Below are positions 43,101 to 53,630 of a DNA stretch of 64,000 nt, piece by piece. Each line of letters opens with the position of its first letter. The stretch's first letter is position 1. Position numbers and translations under genes: made by a program. Under the pieces are notes generated by a model. That model was not told the origin of the DNA and ran no database searches. It was given only the letters and a program-made list of their open reading frames with translations. The stretch spans positions 1 to 64,000 of the forward strand of contig JAQMWT010000246.1 of assembly GCA_029834535.1 (NCBI GenBank), read 5' to 3'. The DNA comes from Chrysophaeum taylorii (lineage: Eukaryota; Sar; Pelagophyceae; Pelagomonadales; Pelagomonadaceae).

Positions 43101-46100
43101 CGAGCATCGGCAGTATGACGCGGGTCTTGCCTTCGCCTATACGTGCAGTTATCTCTCTTCGACGATAATTGTACACTTTACCCATGTTGAGCTGGGCGAC
43201 AGATCCGTGATTGGCGATGAGATCCATTGCGACCGAGACTTGAATGCCGCGAATTCTGAGCCTCTGTTCGACCTCGAACACGAGCCATTCTGGCTGCGTT
43301 CTCGGGTTCCATTCGCGGCGCTCTGTCAGGACTTCGCGGAGTTCGTGCTGCAATTTGGCTTCGTCTCGCGACGCGCACGCGCTCGCAAGTCGCTCTAACG
43401 TGTCCTCCAACTCGCAGAGCTCGAGCCATGTAAGAATACGACGATGGATGATGTCGAGGACTCCTGCGCGGCAGACATCAAGAAAGAAAAATGGAAATGA
43501 AAGCTGCAACATTTTATTCGTGAACGCTGGTCGACTTGCGAGACGACAAAAACCGATTGAAGGTGAGAAGGCTTTTTGGGTCGAGCGCGGCAAGAGCGAG
43601 GTCGCGGATGCTAACTCTTGGGACGAAATTCGCTGCGCGTCGCATGATGTAACTCGTCGCGCTCCAACTCGTCGATGGCGGAACGCTGTCCAGGACGGCG
43701 ACCAGGCCCGACTCGACGCGGCGTCGTAATTTGGAGACAAATATGCGCAACGCCACTAGGTCGTCCAGCGAAGTATTTTCGAACTCGAGGGGCCGTGACT
43801 TTTGATACAACTCCCAGCTGTGGCGCAACTCGGTCATCATGTGATTGGCGAGAGCGGAATCCTCGTCGTTGAGGTCAAACGGGAATACCGTTGCCGCCAT
43901 GTTGTGCGGTGTCACTTTTTTCGCGCATTCGGCGATGCTGCGCAGCCTCCCGAGAGCAAGGACGTAGTCCTGTTGGACGTCGGCTGCGGCGGATATTCCT
44001 CCATTGCCGTCGTCGATTGAACCTTCGGAGCTCTGGCGGCGCAGGCGCTTGTCGTGACACCACTCGAAGCCACCCATCAACGAGCTTTCTTCGTCCGGGC
44101 GCAAGTACATGCGAGGGCTCAGCTCTCCAGCGCATTTCCGAGTTTCGTACGCCGTAAGGGCGTCTTTGTGGTCCAGCGGCTGCCTCTTCTCGGCGGCGGT
44201 TGGATGGAGGAAGTGAAGATCCGTGGACGCTTGGAGCAAGTCGCTGCATACGAGGCGCAACGTCGGCGTGCGCGTCGAAAATGACGCCACAGACCTTAGC
44301 TGCTTGTATTCGTTGTTATCGAGCGGACGGTTGAGCCACGAACGTCGAGCTAGCTGCACCGCCATCTCAGCACCCGTCAGCTTCGAGCTTGCTTCGGGCA
44401 CGCGCGTCGCGGTCGCCGCAAAGATGGCCGCAAGCTGGTACCTGCTTTCGACTGTTGGAGCTTGGAGTTCCTTGAACCGCGGGTGCACGTCGTACGCGTG
44501 GTATCGTCGTTTATCATCGCACGTCTCGTCTTCCCTGATAGAAACTGCGCTGTCCGTCTTGACGACCTCGCCACAAGGCACGAGGACTTTCAACAACAAT
44601 TCAGAAAATGAAGAAGAAGAAGAAGAAGAAGATTTCTCCAGCACGAGGTATTGCGTAAAGGTGCCCATCGTGCACGAGATTTGTTGGTCTATGGAAAGGA
44701 AGTATCCCTCGTACGTTTTTGAATGGATCTTACTGTCGTCGTCGACCTCGAAAGAAACTCCGAATCTCGGCATTTCTAGAAGAAGATTTCCGGATTCCGC
44801 AGACAGATAGACGTGCAGCTCTTCATTCGGTTCGAACTTGCGAAGCACGGCGAGCTCCGCAGCATCGTCGGGAAGGAGAACGAGGCGATCCATACTGCCG
44901 AGGTCCAACGAGACCCACGAAGGCGAGCGTTGCCGTTCGCGCGGCACGCGATAACCGAACCACGTGCTGTCTCGTTCATATCTTACTTTGAACCATGACA
45001 TGTGTTCTTTTTTGAACAAGAACTGCGTGGCGCGGTCTGAATAGGTCTTGGGTCGGAGGAGGACGACACCACGATCGCGGCAAAGCCAGTGGCTGTGCTT
45101 CTCTTGAAGCCGCGCGGGCAGATCGCGAGCCACAGTGCTTTCGAGGAGCTCGAGGGTGATATTGTCGCGGATCTCGCGGACGAGGAGTTGGTCACTATTT
45201 GGCAAGGCTAAGAATTTGTAGTGGGCACCCCTTGCAACGCTCGTAGTTTCAAGCCAGCCGCTCGCAGCTTTCGTAACTTCGAAGTTGCGATTCCCAAACG
45301 TACGGCGATACAACGGGTGCGTGCGAATGCTGTCGGGCAGTTGTCGAGGAGGCAAACCATCGTACAGGGCGGTGCCCGTCAGCACGTTTACGCTGAACAG
45401 ATGTCGGCCATCTCTCGAAATCGCCTCGTAACATCCTGCTTGCGGCGCGTTGCGTTCATCTTTCACGCTCTTCCATGCCAAATTCTCGTCCTGCGTTTGT
45501 TGCGTGAAAATCAACCCGAGAGCATTTGTGAGGAGATTGCTGTCGACGGCCGACTGCAGCCCGGCAACCCAGCGCGATGCCATGACGTAATTCGAGATCA
45601 TGGAAAGCTCGAGCAACTCGTCGTCGTTGTCATCGAAGAGCCGCGTATAGCAAGCTAAGAGCGAGAGCTCGACGAGCATCGCCGCGTCCTCGTCATTTAT
45701 GGGTCTTAGCCGGGTGTGCAGCATCCCGTACGTGTAGAAACGACACCGCTTAGCGCGGTCATCGCAGTCTTGAGCCCACCGACGAGCACTCGCGACGAGT
45801 CTTCCAGCAATTTCGCGCGTCGGAATATGATATTGGGAGGCGTAATCTGCGATCTCCCCAACGGTCCCAAGTACGGCATGATCGCGCGGCTTGTCGCTCA
45901 GCTCTTGTTCGAGTTTGTCAAGGACCCCATGAAGCGCGGGCCACGCTCCGTACAATTCGTCGCGCTTCCACTTGAGAGTTGCTTCGTTTTGCTGTGTGAC
46001 GTCGATCTCGCCGATCTGATACAAGACGTGACGAGTCAGGCATCGAACCACTTTGTTGTCAAGAGGAAGCAACTTGTCATGCAGGAAGCTGATCAACCTG

Positions 46101-48871
46101 CGTAGTTGTAGGATTGGAAAGGCTCGTAGACCACCGCACGCTAGAAACACGTCTCTCGACAAGTTCTTTGGCTTGGAATCCAGCTTGGCTAGCGGGACGT
46201 TACCCCTGCGAGGATCCGCCTCGTCAACGGTATATTGCGCGGCCATCCACTGCATCGTGGCATACTCCGAAGGCAGTTCTTCCGTCAGGTGTTGCACGGT
46301 CGCGCGGAAGTCGACCGGCGCGAATGGGTTGAAGTAGTAACCACGCACGTCAAGCGGAAAGTCGCCGCCATTCCAGTAGACTCGCCTCCCGATAGTGTTT
46401 GGATGCCATACGCCATCGCTTTTACGATGGTAATTCCGGACGTTCGGCAATGAAATCTGGTCTGCTTTGGGAATCTTGTCAGAAAATGCCAGTCGAAGTT
46501 TTGTTGTTACGACCTTGGCCGCCCGGTCCGAACGAGACCGATAATAACACTGCCACAAGCCCACTGGATCCTCTTCAGAAATCGCACCTCGCACAGGACT
46601 AATGTCGTCTTCGGTAAACTTTTTATTGTCTTGGGGCAAGAGCATCTGCTGAGCTACAAAGCTGAGTCTCGAGAGTGCTTGGAGCTCGTCTGGCAAGAAC
46701 ATGAAAAAGAGGACTTCCAGCGCCGCATCCCCTTCCTCCGGAAGTGGCTGGTAAACTGGGCTCGGCGGCTTTTCGGTGACTTTGATTTCTCGCTTCTTCG
46801 CTGAAACCCTACGGAGAGCCTCACCCGCCTGTTCATTCGCTGCGCACCACTCCCAAGTCAAATACCTCCGAGAACCAATCCAATCGTATTGTGTCGTCCG
46901 GTTGAGTTCGGCCCGCGCTTGATGCTCGTCCCACTCCAGACGTCGAAGCTCCTCGTCAAGGGCTTGTAGGTCTTGCTTTTTTTTTTGCACCTGACTCCAG
47001 TGCTTTTCTTGTCGAGCACGAGCATCAGCCTGCTCTTGAGACCAGACGCGCATGATAGTCTCGCTCTCACGGGCGAAGCTCCTCGCAAAATGTAGCGTCG
47101 CGTCATTTTCACGCAACGAAAACACTGGAGGAGCTCGATGATGATGAGCTTGGATATAACGGGCAACGCTTCGTGCTGCTTCAACAGCGCGTTTGTCCGA
47201 GAGAACCAAGTGGCGGAGGTCTTGGAAATCGAGCGCCATCCTATAGTCGTTGATCGTTTGGTGACCACGCGTCGGTTCGCTAGAGACGCGGTCGTAAACG
47301 AGGCAAAAAGCGATCCAGACGACGAGGAGCTCGCGACTTCTAATCTCCACAATCATGCGCCCGACTTTGTCACTCGCGTCCCGAACAAATGCGGCAACTA
47401 TATTCCGATACCGATCCACGACAGCCTCAATGTCGCCGGGTGCACTATCGTCATCATCATACGATCCATGAAGACGCTTGGCACGTTCAAACATAAGGTT
47501 CTCGACTGTCGCCATCGCAAACTGCGACTTCCAGTGAGCCAACTCATTGAATGCGCGATGACCAAGCCAGGTCGCGACAGATGATAAGCGTTCGTCGTCA
47601 CTGAGACAAGGCAATGGTTTCAAGTTCTTGAGCGCCTCTTTTCTGAGCTCCGCCATTGTAGGCACTTTGGTCGATGCCTCTCCCGCATTTTCCGGACACT
47701 CGAGTCGCGGATTTCGCCACGTCGTCGTCGTCGTTGTCGTCTGCAAGGAGAGAGGCGGGATTTGGTAGCTGCGCGCGAGAGCAAGCGAAGCATTGATAGT
47801 GGTCGTGTCCACTAGGTGGCGCACGACGCAGCAACGAGCCGCGAATAGTTCCATATCGGGGAAATCGTTGTCGGCTAGGGGTTCGGCACGTAGCGCGGTC
47901 ACCTCCAACATGCGCATGACGATGTCCGGGTCCGCGTGGCGCGCGCGCTCCGTGCACCACAACAGAAACTGCGCGAAAACGAGGTCGAAAAAGGTCACGT
48001 GGTGTTCGACGACGGCCGCCGTCGCGAAGAACGCAGTATGGCGCGCGCGCCCGCCCGTATGCAAGCCGACGTCCGTAAAGCCGCCGCGCGGTTGCGTGTT
48101 GGTAGTGTTGCGGATCGCGTCCGTGAAGATCGCTTCGATCATCGCGGGTGTTTTTTGGTGGCCTTGGTCGCTCACCCCAGCGCGGCGCATGTCTCCTGTT
48201 CGCGCCTGGGCTCGCGCGAGACTGGCGCTCGCTCGACTCTTAACCTCGTCGTACTCGTCTATGTCAACGGTTCCCAAAAAAAGAACCTCGCTGGACCCAG
48301 GCATGGACGTGTATTCCCACGAATTGGCGCCGCTATGGTCCCGAAACGCCCAATTGTCCAGACACAAGAGGTTTAAGTGGCGCCTGTCGACGGGCGCGTC
48401 CGTCACCAAGACGCAACATCCGTATTGAAGATACCACTCGACGCACCCTCGGGTGTTGAGGGTGGCGGCGGCCGACTGGATCTTCGAAAGTTCTTTTTCC
48501 TTGGGTTGCCACGCCCAATCCGAGATTGCGTTTGAGAAGTCCTGCCAAAGGCGGCAGTAGTCGGAGACGTTCGATTGGTCGTCGCTCGGAGAACGGCCGT
48601 CGAAACCGAAAATGCCGTGCAGAAGCGCGACATTTACCTTCTTTTCCGGTATCGATTCACGAACGACCGTGATGCGCGACGCTGGCCGCAGCGACGCGGC
48701 CAGCGTCGCCTCGTCGTCAACAAGAACGTTGCCGTCGCCAACGAGGTAAAGCTCCTCGGTCGGGGGAACTCCCCAAGCTCGACGCGCCTCCTCTTTGGCG
48801 CTGCGCACGCTCATCTCGGCGTCGACGCCAAACACACGCCCTCCCAAGGCTACAAGTTCGTGCTTGCTCAT
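40123..48871 (-). CDS. Giant DUF3638/DUF3645 helicase-like ATPase with ubiquitin-like N-terminus (3 exons)
   Basis: Predicted exons are 43540-48871, 43182-43463 and 40123-43136, giving 2,875 residues. Intron 1 (76 bases) is GC-AG with the strong GCAAGT donor; intron 2 (45 bases, GTAAAG...TATAG) splits the P-loop codon. Residues 5-75 look ubiquitin-like (SVRSAKEEARRAWGVPPTEE...LYLVGDGNVLVDDEATLAA). A LAQ-like segment VAQLNMGEGKTRVILPM contains Walker A GEGKT (1872-1876). DESDE (about 2005-2009) is the Walker B/DEXD box. GFSGTSDNKLLLP belongs to the DUF3645 part, and QAAGRMRQLDRGQ (near 2,510) resembles SF2 motif VI. The PEWL.FE.E..L.IR..Q block before the P-loop is typical of DUF3638. These very large proteins occur in fungi, oomycetes and algae and are uncharacterised; ATP-driven remodelling linked to ubiquitin-type signalling is inference. 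Poly-Gly and poly-Ser runs are present. Confidence 0.82.
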
Positions 48872-49308
48872 CCTTATCAACCAGTCCAACTCGAATCTTC
48901 TGTGCTCTTCTTTCTTTTAGGGTCTTTAGTTAAAGGTCGAGACCGCCAAATTCGTACTAATAAGAGCTCAGATAAGAGTGAAGGGTGTTCATTGAGGGTC
49001 GACTATTCCGAAATGTTCTGCGCTCTTCTTTCATTAAGCGTCGACCATTCCTAAATCTTCTGGACGTTGCAGTTGCACCTGCGTATCATGACGTAGTGTG
49101 TTCGACACGCACAGATCCGTTTGAACGGTCATGAGCCGAACGGCTCAAATTGGCAAGAAAAGTGTCCGATTGCGTGAGGAGGGGTACTACGAGATTCGAC
49201 TTCTCCGTTCATCAGCTGTCGAATGGCTGGGCGTCAGCGCTCCTAGGGCATTCAAATCAAACAGCTAGGCGACATAGCGAAGTGTAGTAGTGTTAGGAGG
49301 GGGCGGGG
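48872..49308. other. Spacer and putative promoter of the DUF3638 gene
   Basis: Imperfect repeats of TCTTCTGTGCTCTTCTTTC and TTCTGCGCTCTTCTTTCATT lie at about 48895 and 49015, each near a GGTCGA motif. No coding sequence was recognised. Confidence 0.4.
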
Positions 49309-50838
49309 TCAGCCCGTGACGGGCTGCGCAGACACGAAGCGGTGGACATCGTGGCAATGTTCCCCGAACTTCTTTGCCAATGAGCGTTGCCTGCTTCTCT
49401 GTTGGCGTTCGAAGTCAGCGACGCGCCTGTCCAGGATGACTTTGTCCCGCAGGAAAGGCGTCCTGAGGACGCGGAGGTGGTTGGGAGGTGGGGGGGTCCA
49501 ATCCCTCGCGATCTTGATGAAGGGCAAGGGCGTAGGCACGGTTCCTGGGCGACGCGTCGTCGTCGCCGACCATAGATGGCTCCTGGGTGACGCGCTTCGG
49601 AGCGGCGGTTCGCCCCGGGGCACACGAGGCGCGGACCCGGGTATTCGCTCTTCGGCACTTCTCCTTGATGCTGGCATGCTGGTGGAGGGGCGATGATGAT
49701 TCGCGAGCACCGACGGTAGCAGCAAGACGTCGTCGATCCCGCTCGAGACCGCAGAAGGTGCGCTGAGTTCGACCACGCAAGAATTAGTCGCTTGGGACCG
49801 CGCCCACCAGGACGCGAGGAGCGACTTGAGTGCCTCGGGCTTCACGGGCTTGCTCAGCAACGACGACAATTCGTCTGTTGCCGGTGATGATGGCGCGCCG
49901 TCGCGGCTCGCGTTCATCGTGTCGCCAAGCGCACTGACGTGCGAGGTGGTGGCAGGCCGAGGAGTGTTTCTTGAAGGTGGGCGCGTCTTTACACTGGTGT
50001 CCACCGAGCGCGGTGGCTTTCGCAGTACTCTGCGATGTCGCCGTCGCCCGTAATCCCCGTCGTCGTCGTCACTATAGTCGGGAGTCGCGCAGGCCTTGCG
50101 CGTCTCTAAGTGGACATCTTCCCTGGAGACCGAGGTCTTGCCGAGGGACAGGCGGTTGGCGGCGGCCTGCTGCGGGTGCGCCCGATCCGACTCGCGCTTG
50201 ATTGACTCGCGCAAGCGCAACAAAGATTCCCGCTTGTCCTCATCGGGCGTCGATGATTGTTGCTGCAGAATGTCGACCAAGTCCAATCTCTGCGTGAACC
50301 CCCGACATAGCGTGAAGGTGTGCGGCGCCGATTTGTCGGCAAGTTTGCGGCGCTGCTGGGCGAGCTCGCTCCAGATAGCGAAGGTGGTGCTCAAACAGAG
50401 CGATTCGCCGCTCGTCGCGAACAAGTTCGCGCAGGGATTGTTCGTCTCGGGGGGTTCGATCACCTGGAGCGAGCCCAGGAGCTGGTCACAGCGCGACTGA
50501 CAAGATACGGTGATCCAGGAGTAGAAGCAATGCATCAAGATTCGTTCATTTTCGTCGAGCGCGGCCGTGCTGATGTGCAACTGACCGCACTTTGGTCGCA
50601 GCGTGCCGCAGTCACGGCGCGTCGCCAAGAATGCGCAGTGGCACAGGGCACTTTGGGCGACCCATTCGCGCTGGATGTCGGCTTCTTGATACCGGCCGAA
50701 GACCACCGCGTATATAGCGGCAATCTCATCGAGTCGTTCCAACGCCGCATCGGCGTCTTTGTCGCGCGTGTCGATGCTCAGCCGCGCGTCGATCAGCGCC
50801 TCTTGAAACTGAGACGAGGAGGGCGGCCATGTGATCAT
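49309..50838 (-). CDS. Hypothetical protein, helical N-terminus and disordered C-terminus
   Basis: A 509-residue frame from ATG 50838 (MITWPPSSSQFQEALIDARL). Residues 1-200 appear folded and helical with several Cys and Trp residues (SALCHCAFLATRRDCG; MHCFYSWITVSCQSRCDQLL). From about 230 onward the protein is rich in Ser, Arg, Pro and Thr with an acidic patch DYSDDDDGDY, as in disordered regulatory tails. I recognise no domain. It lies in the same orientation as ADF/cofilin, whose stop is about 120 bases upstream of this start. Confidence 0.55.
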   Translation of the reverse strand: MITWPPSSSQFQEALIDARLSIDTRDKDADAALERLDEIAAIYAVVFGRYQEADIQREWVAQSALCHCAFLATRRDCGTLRPKCGQLHISTAALDENERILMHCFYSWITVSCQSRCDQLLGSLQVIEPPETNNPCANLFATSGESLCLSTTFAIWSELAQQRRKLADKSAPHTFTLCRGFTQRLDLVDILQQQSSTPDEDKRESLLRLRESIKRESDRAHPQQAAANRLSLGKTSVSREDVHLETRKACATPDYSDDDDGDYGRRRHRRVLRKPPRSVDTSVKTRPPSRNTPRPATTSHVSALGDTMNASRDGAPSSPATDELSSLLSKPVKPEALKSLLASWWARSQATNSCVVELSAPSAVSSGIDDVLLLPSVLANHHRPSTSMPASRRSAEERIPGSAPRVPRGEPPLRSASPRSHLWSATTTRRPGTVPTPLPFIKIARDWTPPPPNHLRVLRTPFLRDKVILDRRVADFERQQRSRQRSLAKKFGEHCHDVHRFVSAQPVTG

Positions 50839-50959
50839 CGTTTGCCCGCGCCGAAAGTGGTGGTGGCCTGGGCGGTTATTAGAAAGATACAATCTACGAC
50901 AAAAGAGCTCGCTCCATGGGTTAGTGTTAATAGTAAGGTTCCGCGAGAGGTTTTAGTGG

Positions 50960-51624
50960 CTAGAAGTCGTCGTCCCCAAACTCCTGGTCCTCCTCTTCCT
51001 CGGGCTCGCCAGTGACCATAGATTCGACTTCGGCGCTGCGCGGGAATCATCATCGTCATCGTCGTGATCATATATACGAGGAGGCGGGCAGGCGGACGCA
51101 CGGCGTGCGGCACAAGAGGTCGAGGACGCCGGTGAAGACTTCGCGAACCTAGAGACGTGAGAGTCAGCAAGGCGAGTGCGAGCGCTATGATTCACGTGGG
51201 ACTTGGCTTGGGTATAGGCCATCTTAGAGTAGGGTGTCGCGTTCGGCGGAAACCACGAAATGAAGTAAAGCCTGGAGAAGAAAAAGTGAAAGCTCGGCGA
51301 AGTCGCTGCTCGCTGGACTCACTTGTTGGTAGGGCGGCCGTCGTACGTCGTAAACTCGTGGTCGTAGATCGCGTAGCGCGAGTCGTTCTCAGGGAGCGCA
51401 ACCTTGAGGTCTTTGAGGGTGGCCTCGCGGGGCCCGATGATCTCGGGTATCACGGCTTCCGTATCGGGGTCGATGCGGTACACGAGAAATCGGTGCTTTC
51501 GTCGAATCTTGAGGAGTTGGAAGACCTTTTCGCATTCGGGGTCCACGCTCCCAGCGAGCGACTTGTTGGCGAACGTCGCTTGCTCCCCACCCGTCTTGAG
51601 ATGGTTTTCCGACGGCGCGGACAT
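50960..51624 (-). CDS. ADF/cofilin actin-depolymerising factor (4 exons)
   Basis: Predicted exons are 51323-51624, 51196-51271, 51114-51148 and 50960-51035, with GT-AG introns of 51, 47 and 78 bases and matching phases, giving 162 residues. The ADF-H fold is clear: ECEKVFQLLKIRRKHRFLVY (30-49), LKDLKVALPENDSRYAIYDH, EFTTYDGRPTNK, then LYFISWFPPNATPYSKMAYT with the actin-binding long helix following. The tail is acidic (EPEEEEDQEFGDDDF), and the region after KMAYTQAKSH is shorter than in typical cofilins. ADF/cofilin severs and depolymerises actin filaments. Exons 1-2 are secure; the joins at exons 3-4 rest on phase and the acidic ending. It is divergent from RPL10, with 105 bases between starts. 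Confidence 0.85.
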
Positions 51625-51729
51625 GATGTGATCCTTATCCCAAACCCGGTTTTAGGGTAAGCATGAATCCCGAAGAACGAGAGAACGGTTCGATCAACGT
51701 TCCACGTCGCTGAAAGAAAGAAAGAAAGA
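51625..51729. promoter_or_regulatory. Bidirectional promoter between ADF/cofilin and RPL10
   Basis: Only 105 bases separate the two start codons. The interval contains GGTTTTAGGGTAAGC and ends in a purine run (GAAAGAAAGAAAGAA) directly before the RPL10 ATG. Function is inferred from layout. Confidence 0.5.
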
Positions 51730-52398
51730 ATGGGTCGTCGTCCCGCGCGGTGCTCTCGGTTCCAGAAGAACAAGCCTTACATCAAGAGTCGGTACTGCCG
51801 CGGCGTCCCCGACGCGAAGATTCGCATCTTCGACTGCGGGAACAAAAAAGCGTCCGTGGACCAGTTTCCGTTCGTCGCGCACCTGGTATCGGACGAGAAG
51901 GAGCAGATCTCCTCGAACGCGCTCGAGGCCGCCCGCGTCGCGTGCAACAAGTACCTCATCAAGAACTGCGGTAAGGAAGCGTATCACATTCGCACGCGCG
52001 TCCACCCGTTCCACGTGATCCGTCAGAATAAGATGTTGAGTTGTGCGGGCGCCGATCGCCTGTCGTCGGGCATGCGGCACTCTTACGGTAAGCCGATGGA
52101 GCGCGCAGCGCGCGTCTCGATCGGTCAAGCGGTGTTGTCCGTCCGCGCCAAGGACGCCAACGCGGATGCGGTCATCGTGGCGCTCCGTCGCGCCAAGTTC
52201 AAGTTTCCCGGGCGTCAGAAGATTTTGCGCTCCGCCAAGTGGGGTTTTACCAAATTCGAGCGCGAGACTTACGTCAAGGGTCGCCAGGAAAAGTGGCTCG
52301 AGGCGGCGGGCTCGGCCGTTAAGTGCATCCCACAGAAGGGCCGCATCGGCGCGTCCCAGGATGTTCGCTACATCAATACCCATGTCCACATGGACTAG
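51730..52398 (+). CDS. RPL10: 60S ribosomal protein L10 (uL16)
   Basis: An intronless frame of 222 residues starting [20 protein letters not shown], which is the invariant N-terminus of eukaryotic uL16/QM. Other conserved blocks are [37 protein letters not shown] (the internal loop near the P site) and [14 protein letters not shown]. The protein is a core component of the large subunit, loaded late during cytoplasmic maturation. Length fits the family (about 214-220). It is encoded near RLP24, a large-subunit biogenesis factor 330 bases downstream on the same strand. Confidence 0.97.
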   Translation: MGRRPARCSRFQKNKPYIKSRYCRGVPDAKIRIFDCGNKKASVDQFPFVAHLVSDEKEQISSNALEAARVACNKYLIKNCGKEAYHIRTRVHPFHVIRQNKMLSCAGADRLSSGMRHSYGKPMERAARVSIGQAVLSVRAKDANADAVIVALRRAKFKFPGRQKILRSAKWGFTKFERETYVKGRQEKWLEAAGSAVKCIPQKGRIGASQDVRYINTHVHMD

Positions 52399-52690
52399 CT
52401 CCTATCCGATACGTCATGAACGACACACCTGCCTGCTTCTGCTCCTCTTCTGGCGCGGTCCTATCGCCCTCTAGGAAGTACGCCGGGAAGGCCCGAAAAT
52501 TACTAAGAAGAATTTAATATATCGTGCCCCGCCATTCAAGCAGCAGCCCTCACATCAAAACTCGCCAAAACCCTCAAGCCCCATAGTCGTCGTCGACCTA
52601 TAAAAAAAAAACTCAATCAAACCCCTGTAGCGGTGGACAAGGACACTCCAACGGACTACTCTTCAACGGGACGATAAGCCTCCTGGCGAT

Positions 52691-53212
52691 ATGTGAGCGA
52701 CCGAGGCGTGCTATCATCTCACGCGTTTGCGCAGGCGCATCGGGAAGTGTTTCTTCTGTTCTTCGCCCGTCTACCCCGGGCATGGAATCGCGTTCGTTCG
52801 TAACGACGCGAAAACGTTTCAGTTCTGTCGGTCCAAGTGCCACAAGAACTTTATTCTCAAGCGCAACCCGCGCAAGGTCCGATGGACCAAGGCCTTCCGC
52901 AAGGTCCACGGCAAGGAGATGACGGTCGATACGACCTTCGAAATGGAGAAGCGAAGAAACCGACCAATCAAGTACGACCGCGACCTCGTGGGCACGACGC
53001 TGCGCGCGATGCAACGCGCGGGCGAAGTTCAGGAGAAGCGCGCTGCGCTCCACTACAAGAACCGCATGGCCCAGCACAAGCTCAAGGCCACCGAGAGGGC
53101 GCGCGTCGAGATCAAGGACACGGTCGATCTCGCCGCGCCGCTGGACCGGGAGCGCGAGACTCAGGAGGTTACGATGCGGGACACCCAGCGGCAGACCGTC
53201 AGGGCCGAATAA
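52691..53212 (+). CDS. RLP24: Ribosome biogenesis protein RLP24 (eL24 paralogue), start codon split by an intron
   Basis: Exon 2 (52735-53212) encodes nearly the whole protein: [20 protein letters not shown], then [18 protein letters not shown] and [15 protein letters not shown]. These give the C-x2-C...C-x3-C zinc-binding pattern and the N-terminus shared with RSL24D1/RLP24, where nearly all homologues begin MRI.KC. No ATG precedes RIGKC in that exon. A GTGAGC...GCGCAG intron (52693-52734, 42 bases) would join AT at 52691-52692 to G at 52735, forming ATG-CGC-ATC. The product is then 159 residues, close to the human 163. RLP24 binds pre-60S particles and is later exchanged for eL24. The function call is firm; the split start is a prediction. 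Confidence 0.9.
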
Positions 53213-53354
53213 GAAGAAAAAGAAGAGAGGATGCCGTGGTCTTCTTATTCTTCCAGCAGCTCTCGGGTCTCGCTGAGGGGTGCTGATTTCGGCGGATTGG
53301 AGCGAGGTGTTGTTAGTGACCGCCCTCCGTTTGAAGAGCGTGTCGGTGTTATTA

Positions 53355-53630
53355 TAGTCCTTACTACTAATCGGCAGATGTTTGTCTGTCTGTCTGTCTG
53401 TTTGTTTGTCTTTAAAGGTCGACTGCTAAGAGGGGGGTGTGTGTGGAGGGCATGAAGGATGTGGGTGGTTTTGTGCGGGAGGAGGGATGTGCCTGACGGG
53501 CGGAGATAAGTAGCAGTCTGTTTGTTTGTCTTTAAAGGGCGACTGCTAAGAGGGGGGTGTGTGTGGGGGGCATGAAGGATGTGGGTGGTTTTGGGGGGTA
53601 GGAGGGATGTGCCTGACGGGCGGAGATATG
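53355..53630. repeat. Helitron-like repeat module with a tandemly duplicated 115-120-bp unit
   Basis: It begins with ACTACTAATCGGCAGATGTT and a (TGTC)n run shared with 19830-19872. The unit from TCTGTTTGTTTGTCTTTAAA through GACGGGCGGAGATA then occurs twice. An inverted copy of the same unit lies at about 62870-62990, on the other side of the LTR element, and a short piece (CTCTTAGCAGTCGACCTTTA) occurs at about 11008. Confidence 0.75.
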
